From contig NZ_CP130886.1 of NCBI RefSeq assembly GCF_030622045.1, forward strand, positions 7,200,001 through 7,264,000: 64,000 bases of DNA, read 5' to 3'. Position 1 is the stretch's first letter. Every line of letters begins with the position of its first letter. Below, piece by piece: positions 37,629 to 47,616 of this stretch. This stretch comes from Planctellipticum variicoloris. Its GTDB lineage: Bacteria > Planctomycetota > Planctomycetia > Planctomycetales > Planctomycetaceae. The notes below the pieces were generated by a model that had not been told where the DNA came from, searched no databases, and was given only the letters and a program-made list of their open reading frames with translations. The position numbers and the translations under genes are program-made.

Positions 37629-40600
37629 ATGGCTGGCGACACCTCGGCTCAACCCCCGCCCGAAGACGGCTCGCCGAAGCGGCTGGGAAAGTACATCATC
37701 GACCGCAAGATCGGTCAGGGGGGGATGGGGGCCGTCTATCTCGGCCGGGATTCCGATCTGAAGCGGCAGGTGGCCCTCAAGGTGCTCCCGCGGGATAAGG
37801 CCGAGAATCCGACGCTCGTCAAGCGCTTCAAGGCCGAAGCGCAGGCCGCCGCTCAACTCCGCCACGAGAACATCGTGGCGGTCTACGACAGCGGCGAGGC
37901 GGACGGGTTTCTGTACATCGCGATGGAGTACATCGACGGCAAGGACTTGTACGAGCTGATCCGCAAGCGGGGACGGATTCCCATCAATCGCTCGATTCAG
38001 ATGATCAAGGAGGTGGCCTCGGCCCTCCAGCACGCCCACGAGCAGAACATCGTCCACCGGGACATCAAGCCGTCGAACCTGCTGATCCGTCTCGACGGCA
38101 AAGTGAAACTGACCGACCTCGGCCTGGCGCGATCGATCGACGACACACTCGAAACCAATATCACGCGTGCGGGGACCACCGTCGGCACCGTGGACTACAT
38201 GGCGCCGGAGCAGGCCCGCAACAGCAAGCTGGCCGACATCCGCAGCGACCTCTATTCGCTGGGCTGCACGTGGTACCACATGCTCACCGGGCAGGCGCCC
38301 TACCCGGAAGGGAGCGTCACCAACAAGCTCCAGGCCCACGCCATTCGCCCGATTCCGAATGCCCGCGACCTCAATCCCAAGATTCCGGAAGGGATCGTCG
38401 CGGTCCTCAACCGCCTGATGGCCAAGAAGCCCGAGGATCGCTACCAGAGCCCGGCCGATCTGCTCGCGGACCTGGAGCAGTCCCGGCTGAGTCGCGGCGC
38501 GGTCGGCGACGAAATCATGGGCTCGATCGAGGAGGAGGAACGTGACGAAGCCGTCCGTCGCGGCGAGCCCCCTCCCGAGCCGAGCGGCCGGAAGTTCTCG
38601 CGGCTCAAAGATTCGGACTCCCCGAAGGGGAGTCTGCAGTCTCTCGATGAGGAAGATGACGATGACGAAGATGACCGTCGCTATGCGGCGGCCGAGGTGG
38701 ATGAGGCGCCGGTAGAATCCCGCTCTTCGCGGAAGTCCCGGAAGGAGCGGCAACGCAGCGAACCGGACGAATCTGAAGCCGCCGGGTCGGTTCCCGAAGA
38801 ATCCGGGAAGCGTCCGAAAGGCAAACCCGAACGGTCGGCAACGGAAGGCAAGTCTCGAAACCTGCCTCCCAAACGGCAACCTCTGGAGCCCACGGAGGAA
38901 CGGGAAGGATTGAATATCGACCGGCTCAAGCCGGTCGGAGCCGTCCTGGGCGTCATTGCGCTCGTCCTCGGCCTCGGCTGGGTCGTCTCCAACTATGCCA
39001 CCAGCTTCTTCTTCGGCGGCCCCAGCCAGGCCGTGACCGATCCGTTTGCGGCCCAGCGCGAACGGACCGCGATTCTCGGTAACGAACCCGGCGGGGCGGC
39101 GGGCGGACCGCAGATGTCCAACCCTGCGGACCTGCCGGGAGCCACAACGGGTTCACCCAGCGCGAACGCTCCGGGAGCGACCGCGGCAGCTAACAACGCG
39201 GCGGGAACGCCTGCCGGTACTGACGGTCCCGATGGCGCCGCGCCGGGAACTCCGTTCGATCCGACACAGATTCCGGCCTGGGCCGCCGGGGCCATCGCCA
39301 CAAACGGTTTGAAGACGGTGACCGTCAGTTCGGACGGGCAGCAGAAAGGGGATCAACCGTCGCTTGCCGCCGCGGTCAAATTCCTGGGAGACCGGGGTGG
39401 TCGCGTGCAGGTGCTGGGAAGCGGGATCCTGACGCTTTCCGGAAAGCTTGCGACCACCGCTGTTCGACTCGTGATTGAAGCCGCCGATCCGAAACAGCGC
39501 CCGGTGGTCGTCTGTGAGGCCAACAGCGCATCGCCGGGGCTGGGGCTGGAAATGTCCCGCGGGACTCTGGAACTGCAAGGGCTGCATTTTGCCGCCAACG
39601 CCGCAGATCTGCCGGGGACCGAACCTGTCAGCCTGGTAGCGGTTGTGGATGGACAGTTGCAGATTCGCGACTGTTCGTTCACGGTCAGCGGAACGGGGAC
39701 GGTTCCCGTCCAGGCGATCGCACTCGAAACCCGCACGGACCCCACCGCCATACAGCCTCTGATGCGGCCTCAAACGCTGATCGAGCGGACCATCGTCCGG
39801 GGCGAAGCCGTCACGGCGCTCGCCGTGCTGCGGCAGTTTGCCGACGTGGTGGTGAGGCAGAGCGTGCTGGTCTCCGCGACGTCTCCAGTCGTCGTGCTTT
39901 CTTCATCGCAGCGATTTGTGGCTCCGGAGCGTGAATCGAAAGATCCGGCCGGATCTGCGGGGCTTCCGGCGCTACCTGCGGGCCCGCAGCGGACCGTGCG
40001 GTTTGTCGAGTCGACGCTCGTCACGGGAAAAGCCGCCGTTCGGCTCATGCTGAACGGGTCGGGCGTGCCTCCACTGACCAACTTTGTCTTTCAGGACTCC
40101 GTCTGCTGCACGGCGAACCGGTCGGAAACCGTGTTGCTTGACGCATCACAGTGGCCGCCTCAGCACAATGGCCAGGACGCGGGACAGCTCCAGGACGTCA
40201 TGTGGTCCTCGACCAATTCGCTGTACCTCGGCTACGGGCAACTTGTCGATCCGGGGGCGGCCACGTCTTTCCGGGTCACTGACGCCGCGAGCTGGCAGCG
40301 GTTCTGGGGAAAGAAGTTCGACGCCGAGCAGTTCCAGGCCGCCGGTTTCCCGGCTGCTGCGCCGGAAGACTGGGCTCAAACGGATGTGGCGATTCTCGAC
40401 CGCGATCGAATTCCGCCATTGGGAGTCACGTCTGCGTCAGGACAACCGCCGGGCTGCGAGACCGCTTCGCTGTCGTTGCCCGATCATGTTTCGCAAGTCC
40501 GCATCCGGGCGCTCGCCGAACGAAAGCAGGCTCCTTCGCAGTTGTCCCTGGCGTCGTCGGAACCGCCGCAGGTTTTGCGGGTCGACTTGCTGAAAGAAGA

Positions 40601-41765
40601 TCTGGGGGTGGTGCTAGGTCGCAATCAATGGCCGTCGGGGACCCTGATTGAAGCCACCGGCTCCGGCAACCGGACGATGACCCCGGTGAAAATTGAAGGG
40701 AAGGGGGTTCGGATCGTCTTCCGCCAGGTCGAGGGGAGCCCGCCGTTGCTGATGCAGCCGAGGGTGACCGACGGTCGGGCCGGTCCGCAGGCATTGATCA
40801 CCGTTGAGAAGGGGGGGCTGGAGCTCGTCGGCGCATCGCTGGCCCAGCTTGCATCAACGCGCGAGGGCGTGCCCGAACACCTGATCGTCGCCCGCGACTC
40901 CCAACTCATGATCCGGCAGTGCCAGCTCATGGGGCCGGCGGTCGATGGGGCGCAGCATCGAGGGCTGATCCGCTGGATTTCCAGCGAAGGGTCTGCAGCC
41001 AGCAGCAATCCGCCAGTGCTGGTGATTGCAGACTCGCTGCTGTATTCGCCGGGGCATCTGATTCGTGCGGAGGGGGGGGCTGGAAACCTGTTCCTGCGGA
41101 ACTCGATCCTGGTGGCGCGGGGACTGGGTCTCGATCTTGCGCCGGCGCGCGTCGGAGACGCCGTCCCGCTGACTGTCGACATCCGGCGATGTACGCTCGC
41201 CGCGACCCAGTCGGCGATACGGATTGAACCGATTCAGCCGGACGGCGACGTCCGTCGGCCGTTCCGGTTGTACGTCGATGAGACCGCGTTCGCGGGGCCG
41301 TTCGTCGTGAAGAACGGCGAAGCCGAACGGGCCGCCGTGCTGTTGTGCGACGCCGCAGCGCTGCAGCGGAATCAGGTGGAATGGTGGGGGCGGGCAAACG
41401 GCGTCGCACCTGAGATTCAGCGGCTTCTCGGGAAGGATGGCGACGTTCAGAATTCGGCGGGAGCTCTCGCCGAATGGCAGGCCGCATTGGGGGCCGATCG
41501 CGACGTTCAACTGCTCACCGGCGACCAGGGGGTCTACTATGCGACCCCGCTGTCCAACAGCTACAAGTCGATCAAGCCGCAAGCGTTCGCCCTGCACCGT
41601 TCGGCGAAAGCGAGCACGTGGGGTGACGGCGGTCGGCCAATCGGCGCCGAGACTTCCAGCGTGGGTCCCGACGGATCGCCGTCGCAGCCCGGCGACACCG
41701 GCCCGAAGCCGCCACCAGCCGGCGGAAACGCGAAACCGGGCAGTACGAAGAAGCCGCTCTTCTGA
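37629..41765 (+). CDS. Membrane Ser/Thr protein kinase with beta-helix-like ectodomain
   Basis: 1378 residues. The Hanks-type kinase domain spans about 20-290: Gly-rich loop GQGGMG (29-34), Lys51, Glu70, HRDIKPSN (catalytic Asp145), DLG in place of DFG (Asp163), GTVDYMAPEQ and DIRSDLYSLGC. An acidic/basic juxtamembrane stretch (about 300-430, with a run of Glu/Asp) leads to one membrane segment (about 435-460). An Ala/Gly/Pro-rich linker follows, then ~900 residues of repeated short strands (LELQGLHF, LQIRDCSF, VVRQSVLV, LFLRNSILV, VDIRRCTLA) that look like a right-handed parallel beta-helix. The kinase should phosphorylate cytoplasmic targets in response to something bound outside the membrane. 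No PASTA repeats. Confidence 0.93.
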   Translation: MAGDTSAQPPPEDGSPKRLGKYIIDRKIGQGGMGAVYLGRDSDLKRQVALKVLPRDKAENPTLVKRFKAEAQAAAQLRHENIVAVYDSGEADGFLYIAMEYIDGKDLYELIRKRGRIPINRSIQMIKEVASALQHAHEQNIVHRDIKPSNLLIRLDGKVKLTDLGLARSIDDTLETNITRAGTTVGTVDYMAPEQARNSKLADIRSDLYSLGCTWYHMLTGQAPYPEGSVTNKLQAHAIRPIPNARDLNPKIPEGIVAVLNRLMAKKPEDRYQSPADLLADLEQSRLSRGAVGDEIMGSIEEEERDEAVRRGEPPPEPSGRKFSRLKDSDSPKGSLQSLDEEDDDDEDDRRYAAAEVDEAPVESRSSRKSRKERQRSEPDESEAAGSVPEESGKRPKGKPERSATEGKSRNLPPKRQPLEPTEEREGLNIDRLKPVGAVLGVIALVLGLGWVVSNYATSFFFGGPSQAVTDPFAAQRERTAILGNEPGGAAGGPQMSNPADLPGATTGSPSANAPGATAAANNAAGTPAGTDGPDGAAPGTPFDPTQIPAWAAGAIATNGLKTVTVSSDGQQKGDQPSLAAAVKFLGDRGGRVQVLGSGILTLSGKLATTAVRLVIEAADPKQRPVVVCEANSASPGLGLEMSRGTLELQGLHFAANAADLPGTEPVSLVAVVDGQLQIRDCSFTVSGTGTVPVQAIALETRTDPTAIQPLMRPQTLIERTIVRGEAVTALAVLRQFADVVVRQSVLVSATSPVVVLSSSQRFVAPERESKDPAGSAGLPALPAGPQRTVRFVESTLVTGKAAVRLMLNGSGVPPLTNFVFQDSVCCTANRSETVLLDASQWPPQHNGQDAGQLQDVMWSSTNSLYLGYGQLVDPGAATSFRVTDAASWQRFWGKKFDAEQFQAAGFPAAAPEDWAQTDVAILDRDRIPPLGVTSASGQPPGCETASLSLPDHVSQVRIRALAERKQAPSQLSLASSEPPQVLRVDLLKEDLGVVLGRNQWPSGTLIEATGSGNRTMTPVKIEGKGVRIVFRQVEGSPPLLMQPRVTDGRAGPQALITVEKGGLELVGASLAQLASTREGVPEHLIVARDSQLMIRQCQLMGPAVDGAQHRGLIRWISSEGSAASSNPPVLVIADSLLYSPGHLIRAEGGAGNLFLRNSILVARGLGLDLAPARVGDAVPLTVDIRRCTLAATQSAIRIEPIQPDGDVRRPFRLYVDETAFAGPFVVKNGEAERAAVLLCDAAALQRNQVEWWGRANGVAPEIQRLLGKDGDVQNSAGALAEWQAALGADRDVQLLTGDQGVYYATPLSNSYKSIKPQAFALHRSAKASTWGDGGRPIGAETSSVGPDGSPSQPGDTGPKPPPAGGNAKPGSTKKPLF

Positions 41766-41774
41766 ACGGCGGCT

Positions 41775-43022
41775 TTACCCCTGAATCAGGTGCAGACGCA
41801 GCAGGTTCATGGCGACTTTGGTGGTGCGGCTCTTCGCGATGGCGGGGTCCCCGAAGTGCTGGACTTTTTCGACGGTCAGCAGGTTGGGACCGGCCAGGGC
41901 GACGAACGACGCGGGGACTGCGGCCAGCGGATCGTCAGGATCGAATTCGGGCCATTCTGTAACCGCGATGGCAAAGTCGGTCGCGAACCTGGTCCTGCAC
42001 CCCTCTGCAATCGCGGCCGCGGCTTCGGCGCTGATCGGTCCGAACTGTTCGAGCACTTGCGGCTCGACGCCGATCATTTCACGTTTGGCGGCGTTTGATG
42101 TCACCACCACGCCGCCGAGATAGCAGGACTCGAAGCCCGGAGCGCTGGTCAGCCGGTGAGCGAGCAGCCCGCCGGTGCCCGATTCCGCGGTCGAGAGCGA
42201 CGCCCGGCGCAGCCGCAAAAGACGGACGAGCGCGTGCTCGAGTTCCTCGTCTTCCACGCCGAAAACGAACTCTCCCATGCGGTTCACGATGGCGGCGCGC
42301 GTCTTCTCGATCTTGGCGCGTACTTCGTCGATCGAACCCCCTTCCGCCGTGATCCGCATGGTGATGGTCGCCTCGTGCGCGGTAATGCCGACGTCCGGAT
42401 CCCGACCGCGAGCCGTCAGATCGCCAAGAATCTCCTCCGCCTGGCTCTCGCCGCAGCCGAAGCAGTTGATGCGCGCCCGGCGAATGATCCGGTCTCCGGC
42501 GTCGAGACGGGCGACGACCTGCTGTCGAAACATCTGCTTCATCTCGCTGGGAACGCCGGGCATGGCCGCAATTCCGCAAGTCTTCCCGTCGGGGCGCGGC
42601 GCCGTCAGCCAGATTCCCGGGGCGGTGCCGCGGGGATTGGGAAGCGGCTGGCTGCCGCGGGGAAACATGGCCTGCACCACATTCCGCTCGGGCATCGGGC
42701 GATTCCGACGGGCGAACATTTCCTTGACGTGTTCGAGAGAGGGGGGATGCAGCTCCAGTTCGGCGCCGGTGAAACGGGACAGGGCGTCGCGCGTCAGGTC
42801 GTCGAGCGTCGGCCCCAACCCGCCGGTGATCAGCACCACGTCGCTGCGATTGGCCGACGCGCGGATCGTATCGACCATCATGTCGAGATCGTCGCCGACG
42901 GTCGCGTGAGCCCGGACGGAGATCCCGATCTCGGCCAGTTCAAGGCTGAGCCATTGGCTGTTGGTGTCAAGCTTGGCCCCGTTGGCCAGTTCCGTGCCGA
43001 CGGCGATAATCTCTGCCTGCAT
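41775..43022 (-). CDS. cinA: CinA family protein (NMN deamidase / molybdopterin-binding domain)
   Basis: 415 residues from the ATG at 43022. The N-terminal MoCF-like domain reads MQAEIIAVGTELANGAKLDTNSQWLS, VLITGGLGPTLDDLTRDAL and AAMPGVPSEMKQMF. The C-terminal CinA/PncC domain (about 255-415) reads LSTAESGTGGLLAHRLTSAPG and LGGVVVTSNAAKREMIGV. PncC deamidates nicotinamide mononucleotide in pyridine-nucleotide recycling. The motif usually reads AESCTGG; here Cys is Gly, while the neighbouring Ser is kept. The start at 43127 was rejected because its 35 extra residues are unlike the family. It is convergent with the kinase gene, and GC-rich sequence (AAGCCGC...GCGGCTT, 41751-41775) may end both transcripts. 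Confidence 0.9.
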   Translation of the reverse strand: MQAEIIAVGTELANGAKLDTNSQWLSLELAEIGISVRAHATVGDDLDMMVDTIRASANRSDVVLITGGLGPTLDDLTRDALSRFTGAELELHPPSLEHVKEMFARRNRPMPERNVVQAMFPRGSQPLPNPRGTAPGIWLTAPRPDGKTCGIAAMPGVPSEMKQMFRQQVVARLDAGDRIIRRARINCFGCGESQAEEILGDLTARGRDPDVGITAHEATITMRITAEGGSIDEVRAKIEKTRAAIVNRMGEFVFGVEDEELEHALVRLLRLRRASLSTAESGTGGLLAHRLTSAPGFESCYLGGVVVTSNAAKREMIGVEPQVLEQFGPISAEAAAAIAEGCRTRFATDFAIAVTEWPEFDPDDPLAAVPASFVALAGPNLLTVEKVQHFGDPAIAKSRTTKVAMNLLRLHLIQG

Positions 43023-43174
43023 GCCAGATTCCCGACGGCGTTTTGTTCGATCTGCTGGATCCGCCGCGTGCCGCCAGGCCGGAGATCCGTGCTGTTGCAC
43101 GCAATGTCTGCTGTTCCGATCAACCACCGGTCGTCAGCCGGAATGCGCATTGTCGACGGGGAGAGCCGGTCGAG

Positions 43175-44269
43175 TCAAACCGCCACAGGCGCCGGAATGT
43201 TCAAAATCTCGCGATACAGGTCCGCCGTCTGACGAATCATCTGCTGAACGCTGTACTGTTCCTCCACCTCGCGCTGCCCCGCGGCGCCAATCGCCTGGGC
43301 TCGGACCGGTTGATCGAGGAGCTCCAGAATTCTTTCGCCCAGACGGCGGCTGTCGGAAGGAGGGACAAGCAGCCCGGTTTCATTGTCCCGAATGATGCGG
43401 TAGACGCCGCCGACGCGCGTCGCAATCACCGGACGTCCCAGCGCCATGGCCTCCAGCATGATGGTTCCGATCCCCTGCTGGAGCGACGGCAGGCAGAAAA
43501 TGTCCATCGCCAGAATCGCTTCGTCGAAATCGAGAATGTTGGGCACAAACGTGACGTGGTCGTTGATGCCCAGCTCCCGCGCCAGCCGGCGGAGATTGAA
43601 TTCTTCGGGACCGGCGCCGGCGATCAGGAACTCCACATCGCGCTGCGTCTGCAGGACCATCGCGGCCGCGCCCAGAAAGAACGGCATGCCTTTGATCGAC
43701 TCCAGCGGACCCGCCGTGCCGACGACGGAAATCCGGCCGGGCTGCAGAATCGGGCCTGCAACGCTTTCGCCGCATTCCACACCCGGCGGAACGACTGTGA
43801 CAAGTTCGGACGGCAACCCGGCCTTGCCGATCAGATCGGACCGGACGGCCTCGCTGACGGCAAGAATCCGCCGGCACAGTCGACGGTCCCAGACGAAACG
43901 CTGCCGAACCTGCAGAAAATCGTGGACGGTCTGGACGTAGGGAACCTGCAGCCGACGCGCCAGCCAGAGTCCCGCTTTGACCGCTGAGCGCGATTGAATA
44001 TGAATCAGTTCCGGCGGCTGTTTCTCAAGCTGCCGATACAGCATCGCCAGGACGACCTGTCCCCACAGCGGCGCCTGCAGCAGCGGATACTGCTGGATGT
44101 GAAGCTCTCGGCGCCGGGCCGCATCGACGCGACGGGCGTCCGGACAGATCACCGTCATCGAGAATCCGTGCTCGGGAAGATGTTCCGCGAGGCGCAGCGT
44201 GTAGGACCAGGTGCCACGCAATGCGTAGCGACCGGCCAGCAGCAGTATCCGGGGGGTGGGTTCGTCCAT
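43175..44269 (-). CDS. Glycosyltransferase, GT4 type
   Basis: 364 residues from the ATG at 44269; a GTG at 44302 would add 11. The GT-B fold starts ILLLAGRYALRGTWSYTLRLAEHLPEHGFSMTVICPD. The donor-binding domain reads ISVVGTAGPLESIKGMPFFLGAA, VEFLIAGAGPEEFNLRRLA, FVPNILDFDEAILAMDIFCLPSLQQGIGTIMLEAMALGRPVIAT and GLLVPPSD. The acceptor is unknown; an envelope glycan role is inferred. It lies between cinA and the floA-partner gene on the same strand. Spacings of about 70-150 bases make co-transcription possible but unproven. Confidence 0.92.
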   Translation of the reverse strand: MDEPTPRILLLAGRYALRGTWSYTLRLAEHLPEHGFSMTVICPDARRVDAARRRELHIQQYPLLQAPLWGQVVLAMLYRQLEKQPPELIHIQSRSAVKAGLWLARRLQVPYVQTVHDFLQVRQRFVWDRRLCRRILAVSEAVRSDLIGKAGLPSELVTVVPPGVECGESVAGPILQPGRISVVGTAGPLESIKGMPFFLGAAAMVLQTQRDVEFLIAGAGPEEFNLRRLARELGINDHVTFVPNILDFDEAILAMDIFCLPSLQQGIGTIMLEAMALGRPVIATRVGGVYRIIRDNETGLLVPPSDSRRLGERILELLDQPVRAQAIGAAGQREVEEQYSVQQMIRQTADLYREILNIPAPVAV

Positions 44270-44339
44270 GGGGACGCGATGGCAGTCGCTCGGCGAAGGC
44301 ACGCAGTCGTCGCCGCGCGCCGGTCGCAGACAAAGAAGT

Positions 44340-45002
44340 TCAGCCGCGGCGGAGCGCGCGCGGTTTCTGCAGGATTTCCTGAACGGCGATTGCGTTCTGA
44401 ATGGAGCCCGGCTGCGCCAGCCAGCTCATCAGCGGATGTTGCGGCAGGACGGGCGCGACAATCGGAGCCGATGCCGCAAGGCCGCCTCCGAGGTCGGTCT
44501 GAACGGCATCGCGGACCCGTTCACCCAGAAGTTGAGGTCCGGACATGCGCTGCCGCTGCGCCGCTTCCTCGCGGCGGTCTTCCGCGAAATGCGATCGCAA
44601 GTGCGATTCGACGCCGCTCGACAGATTCGACGGTTTCAGATGCTGACGGGCGATGGAGCCAGGCGGGGACGGACGATCGTCATCGGCAAACACCGGAGCG
44701 GCCGGCTTGACCGGCGGTCGCTTCGGTTTGTTCTTCAGCTTGTTCCGGCCGGCGTTGGGATTCGTCCGCGGGCGTTCGGGTTGGGGCTGTTGAGCGGGCT
44801 TCGGGCGATTCGACTCCAGAACCTGCTTCAGGAACTGCTCCAGTTCATTGCGGGGCGGCTGGCCCGGAACCGCTCCGCCTGCCGGCTTCTGAGGGTTTCC
44901 TTTCACGGCATTGATCAACCAGCTCAGGATCGAGATCACGAGGATAATCAGGCCGAAGACCTGCCCCCATTCGATCGCGACCAGCACCGGATACTGCGTC
45001 AT
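44340..45002 (-). CDS. Single-pass membrane protein downstream of floA copy 2
   Basis: 220 residues. The ATG at 45002 follows GGAGGAAGAGG, which decides the start over an upstream in-frame codon. One membrane segment (about residues 12-32, VFGLIILVISILSWLINAV) is followed by a long Pro/Lys/Arg/Gln-rich, probably disordered cytoplasmic tail. That tail contains an amphipathic stretch (NELEQFLKQVLESN) and ends with a conserved-looking LMSWLAQPGSIQNAIAVQEILQKPRALRR. It starts 55 bases after floA on the same strand. Co-expression suggests a flotillin partner or client. No family recognised. Confidence 0.78.
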   Translation of the reverse strand: MTQYPVLVAIEWGQVFGLIILVISILSWLINAVKGNPQKPAGGAVPGQPPRNELEQFLKQVLESNRPKPAQQPQPERPRTNPNAGRNKLKNKPKRPPVKPAAPVFADDDRPSPPGSIARQHLKPSNLSSGVESHLRSHFAEDRREEAAQRQRMSGPQLLGERVRDAVQTDLGGGLAASAPIVAPVLPQHPLMSWLAQPGSIQNAIAVQEILQKPRALRRG

Positions 45003-45057
45003 TGCCTCTTCCTCCGGAACCCCATCCATCGCCCCGCCCGACCCTGTCGACCGGAAT

Positions 45058-46110
45058 TCACCGGGTGACGGCCTGGCCGCCCAGCCCCTGGCCCGCGATC
45101 GCCTGCCGCATCTGGGTGTCGGCCTGGACGTTTTTCAATTCGTAGTAATCGAGAAGTCCGATCGCTCGACTCTGCAGCGCTTCGGAAATCGCCATCGGAA
45201 CCTGCGCCTCGGCCAGCACCACCTCGGCCCGGTTCGCCTGAACTTTGGCGATCATCTCCTGTTCGCGGGCGGCGAACTCGGCACGGGTCTGCTCGGCCTT
45301 GGCCTGGGCGACCCGCATGTCGGCTTCCGCCTGATCGGCCTGCAGACGGGCGCCGATGTTGTCCCCGACGTCGATATCGGCGATATCGATCGAAACAATT
45401 TCGAACGCCGTCTGGGCTTCCAGGCCCTGATTGAGCACGGTCTGCGAAATCCGATCCGGATTTTCGAGGACGATTTTGTAGGACGACGTGGAACCAATCG
45501 CCTGCACGATCCCCTGGCCGACGCGTGCGATCACGGTTTCTTCCGTTGCACCGCCGATGAGCTGATGAATGTTGGTTCGCACCGTGACGCGGGCGCGGGC
45601 CTTGAGCTGAATGCCGTCGGCGGCGACTGCATCCAGAGTCTGCGTCCCTTTTCGCGGATCGGGACAGTCGATCACCTTCGGATAGACGCTGGTCCGGACG
45701 GCTTCGAGAATGTCCCGGCCGGCGAGGTCGATCGCCTGGGCCGTCTGCCAGTCGAGATCGATCCGGGCGCGGTGAGCGGCGATCAGGGCGCGAATCACCT
45801 TGAGGACGTTGCCCCCAGCCAGGAAATGGGACTCCATGTCGCGAACGCTGATGGGATAGACTTCCAGCAATCCGGCCTGGACGGCCATGATGCGCGCCCG
45901 GACGATCATCGTCGGGCTGATCTTGCGCAACGACATGAAGATCAGGTTGGTAAACGAGATCCCCGCTCGCGCGAACTTACACTGGACCCACAGGCCGATG
46001 TAGCGCGCGAAAACCAGCAGCAGCACCAGCAGCCCAATGACCACCACCACCGTAATGCCCGCGATGGCATTCGGATTGAGCTGAGCGAGTACGAGTTCCG
46101 TCGCTGGCAT
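45058..46110 (-). CDS. floA: Flotillin-like protein FloA, copy 2 (full length)
   Basis: 350 residues from the ATG at 46110, with the membrane segment at residues 13-36. The whole FloA body is present ([98 protein letters not shown]). It also keeps the C-terminal extension [34 protein letters not shown], which copy 1 near 2-3 kb lacks. It organises membrane microdomains. No NfeD gene precedes it, unlike many floA operons. A single-pass membrane protein follows 55 bases downstream. A TATACT -10 lies about 75 bases upstream. Confidence 0.94.
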   Translation of the reverse strand: MPATELVLAQLNPNAIAGITVVVVIGLLVLLLVFARYIGLWVQCKFARAGISFTNLIFMSLRKISPTMIVRARIMAVQAGLLEVYPISVRDMESHFLAGGNVLKVIRALIAAHRARIDLDWQTAQAIDLAGRDILEAVRTSVYPKVIDCPDPRKGTQTLDAVAADGIQLKARARVTVRTNIHQLIGGATEETVIARVGQGIVQAIGSTSSYKIVLENPDRISQTVLNQGLEAQTAFEIVSIDIADIDVGDNIGARLQADQAEADMRVAQAKAEQTRAEFAAREQEMIAKVQANRAEVVLAEAQVPMAISEALQSRAIGLLDYYELKNVQADTQMRQAIAGQGLGGQAVTR

Positions 46111-46181
46111 GGATGTCCCTGTTCCGTGCGAGGTCTCCGTCCAAATGCGTCGGGACGCCGGAAGCCCCGAACCAGTCCGAC

Positions 46182-46209
46182 AGTATAACCGGACTCGGCC
46201 GGTTCGACA
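46182..46209 (-). promoter_or_regulatory. Possible promoter of floA copy 2
   Basis: On the minus strand, TGTCGA (46209-46204) and TATACT (46187-46182) are separated by 16 bases. The -10 is good and the -35 weak. They lie about 75-100 bases before the floA start. Confidence 0.4.
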
Positions 46210-46653
46210 GCATTCCATTTCCGTTCACCCGCGTGCAGGTCGGTCGGGTTGAACTTTCGCCCGGGAGGGGGGCGGGATGTCGCAATCCGCATAATCGCGC
46301 CAGGCGGAAGAATGGCTCGGCGTGGCCCTCCTGCATTGCAGGCCCGCCCCGGAGCAAAGTTCCCTGCCCGCGCAGAATCCTTTAGCGGAATTTCTTGCCC
46401 TCGCGGGAGTTTCTCGCCAGTCGTATTGCGAGGTGCGTTCCAGAAAGCGGCGCCTGTATTCCGGAAAGAGTTGAGGATCGGCCGCCGAACCGCCCCGATT
46501 TTGCGTGCTAGAGTTGCCTTGAGCCGGAGTTGAACACAGGCCGTCAATGCTGTCCTGAGGGACGGGATTGGCGAACTCCGGGCCAGGTCAATTACCCAGT
46601 CTGCACTTGTCGAAGCGCGACCGCCACGACGGGCGAGACTAAGGATCAGCACC
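46210..46653. other. Divergent spacer between floA copy 2 and the next gene
   Basis: No gene, RNA or repeat is recognised. Open frames here have no plausible protein character. AAGGA about ten bases before the ATG at 46654 is the only functional-looking site. Confidence 0.4.
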
Positions 46654-47337
46654 ATGGGGTTCTTGAAGCGACTGTTCAAGAACACGTATCGCGACGGCGA
46701 ATCCCGCCACGGACGGAGCAGTTTCGAGAACCTCTCCGAGGAGCAGCTCGAAACGCATCTGAACATCGCGCGGTATGGGAAATTCCGGCTCACCGACGCC
46801 ATTCGGCCGTCCTACGATCTGCAGGTCGTCCCCAGCTCCGGATATCGACACGACGCCTATCAGGACCGCGATTCCGGTATCAAGATTCCCGTGCTGATGG
46901 CCTCCGTCAGCCGCGAGAAGCTGCTCGACGTCTTCTTCGACCTGCTCGATCCGCTGGGGAACGTCGTCGATGTCGTTCTCGAAACCAGTCACGACCGCCG
47001 AGGCGGCCATTCCGATCTGTATCGGGAAGATATCGACCTGCCGATCCTCAAGAGCGTTCTTTACGACTTCGAAGACGTTTTGCTCGACGACGGCTGCACC
47101 GGGCTGGCGGTGCTCAATCCGCGCATCCCCCTCGAAATTCAGTTCGACGAGCACAAACTCCTGATCTGCTACGGCCATGAACTGGTCGACTTCCAGGACA
47201 CGCTCGACGATTACGGCCTCGACTGCGTCGAAGACATGAAATTTATCACCGAAGCGGAGCACGTCCACTCTTCCTCTGAAGAGTTCGGCCGCCGCTTCAA
47301 CGAACTCAAGTACCGCCTCGGCATCGACGAAGACTAG
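46654..47337 (+). CDS. Acidic cytoplasmic protein of unknown function
   Basis: 227 residues with no signal peptide or membrane segment. The basic N-terminus (MGFLKRLFKNTYR) could touch the membrane or nucleic acid; the rest is strongly acidic. Central strands DLQVVPSSGYRHDAYQD and VLMASVSREKLLDVFFDLLDPLGNVVDVVLETSHD suggest an alpha/beta fold. The C-terminus has FDEHKLLICYGHELVDFQDTLDDYGLDCVEDMKFITEAEHVH. Coding is supported by codon use, a good AAGGA site and length. Probably a planctomycete-conserved family, but I cannot name it. Confidence 0.75.
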   Translation: MGFLKRLFKNTYRDGESRHGRSSFENLSEEQLETHLNIARYGKFRLTDAIRPSYDLQVVPSSGYRHDAYQDRDSGIKIPVLMASVSREKLLDVFFDLLDPLGNVVDVVLETSHDRRGGHSDLYREDIDLPILKSVLYDFEDVLLDDGCTGLAVLNPRIPLEIQFDEHKLLICYGHELVDFQDTLDDYGLDCVEDMKFITEAEHVHSSSEEFGRRFNELKYRLGIDED

Positions 47338-47616
47338 CCGGCCGCCAGGGGCGGCCCCCGTGCCGACTTGGAGATGGGTAAGGCGTAGATGGCCGATTCG
47401 GCCGCGATGGGCTTGGCCCGGAGTTATGGCGGTCGGACCGAGTTCGAATCAGAGTCGACTGTTGGAATTTGAGTCCCTTCGGGTTCGAGAATTGGATTCT
47501 TGATCCGGAGGTTCTTTCTGGATTGCGGCGGATGCCGGCAATCTTTTTGTTCTGTCCGTTCCGAATCGGCGAGAGCCTCGCCGCGGCGCTGCCCCGCGCC
47601 GGAACCGGAGGGAGTC

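Noticed and set aside
47440-47452. GTTCGAATC string resembling a tRNA T-loop
   Set aside because: The five bases on either side do not pair and no acceptor or anticodon stem can be formed around it.
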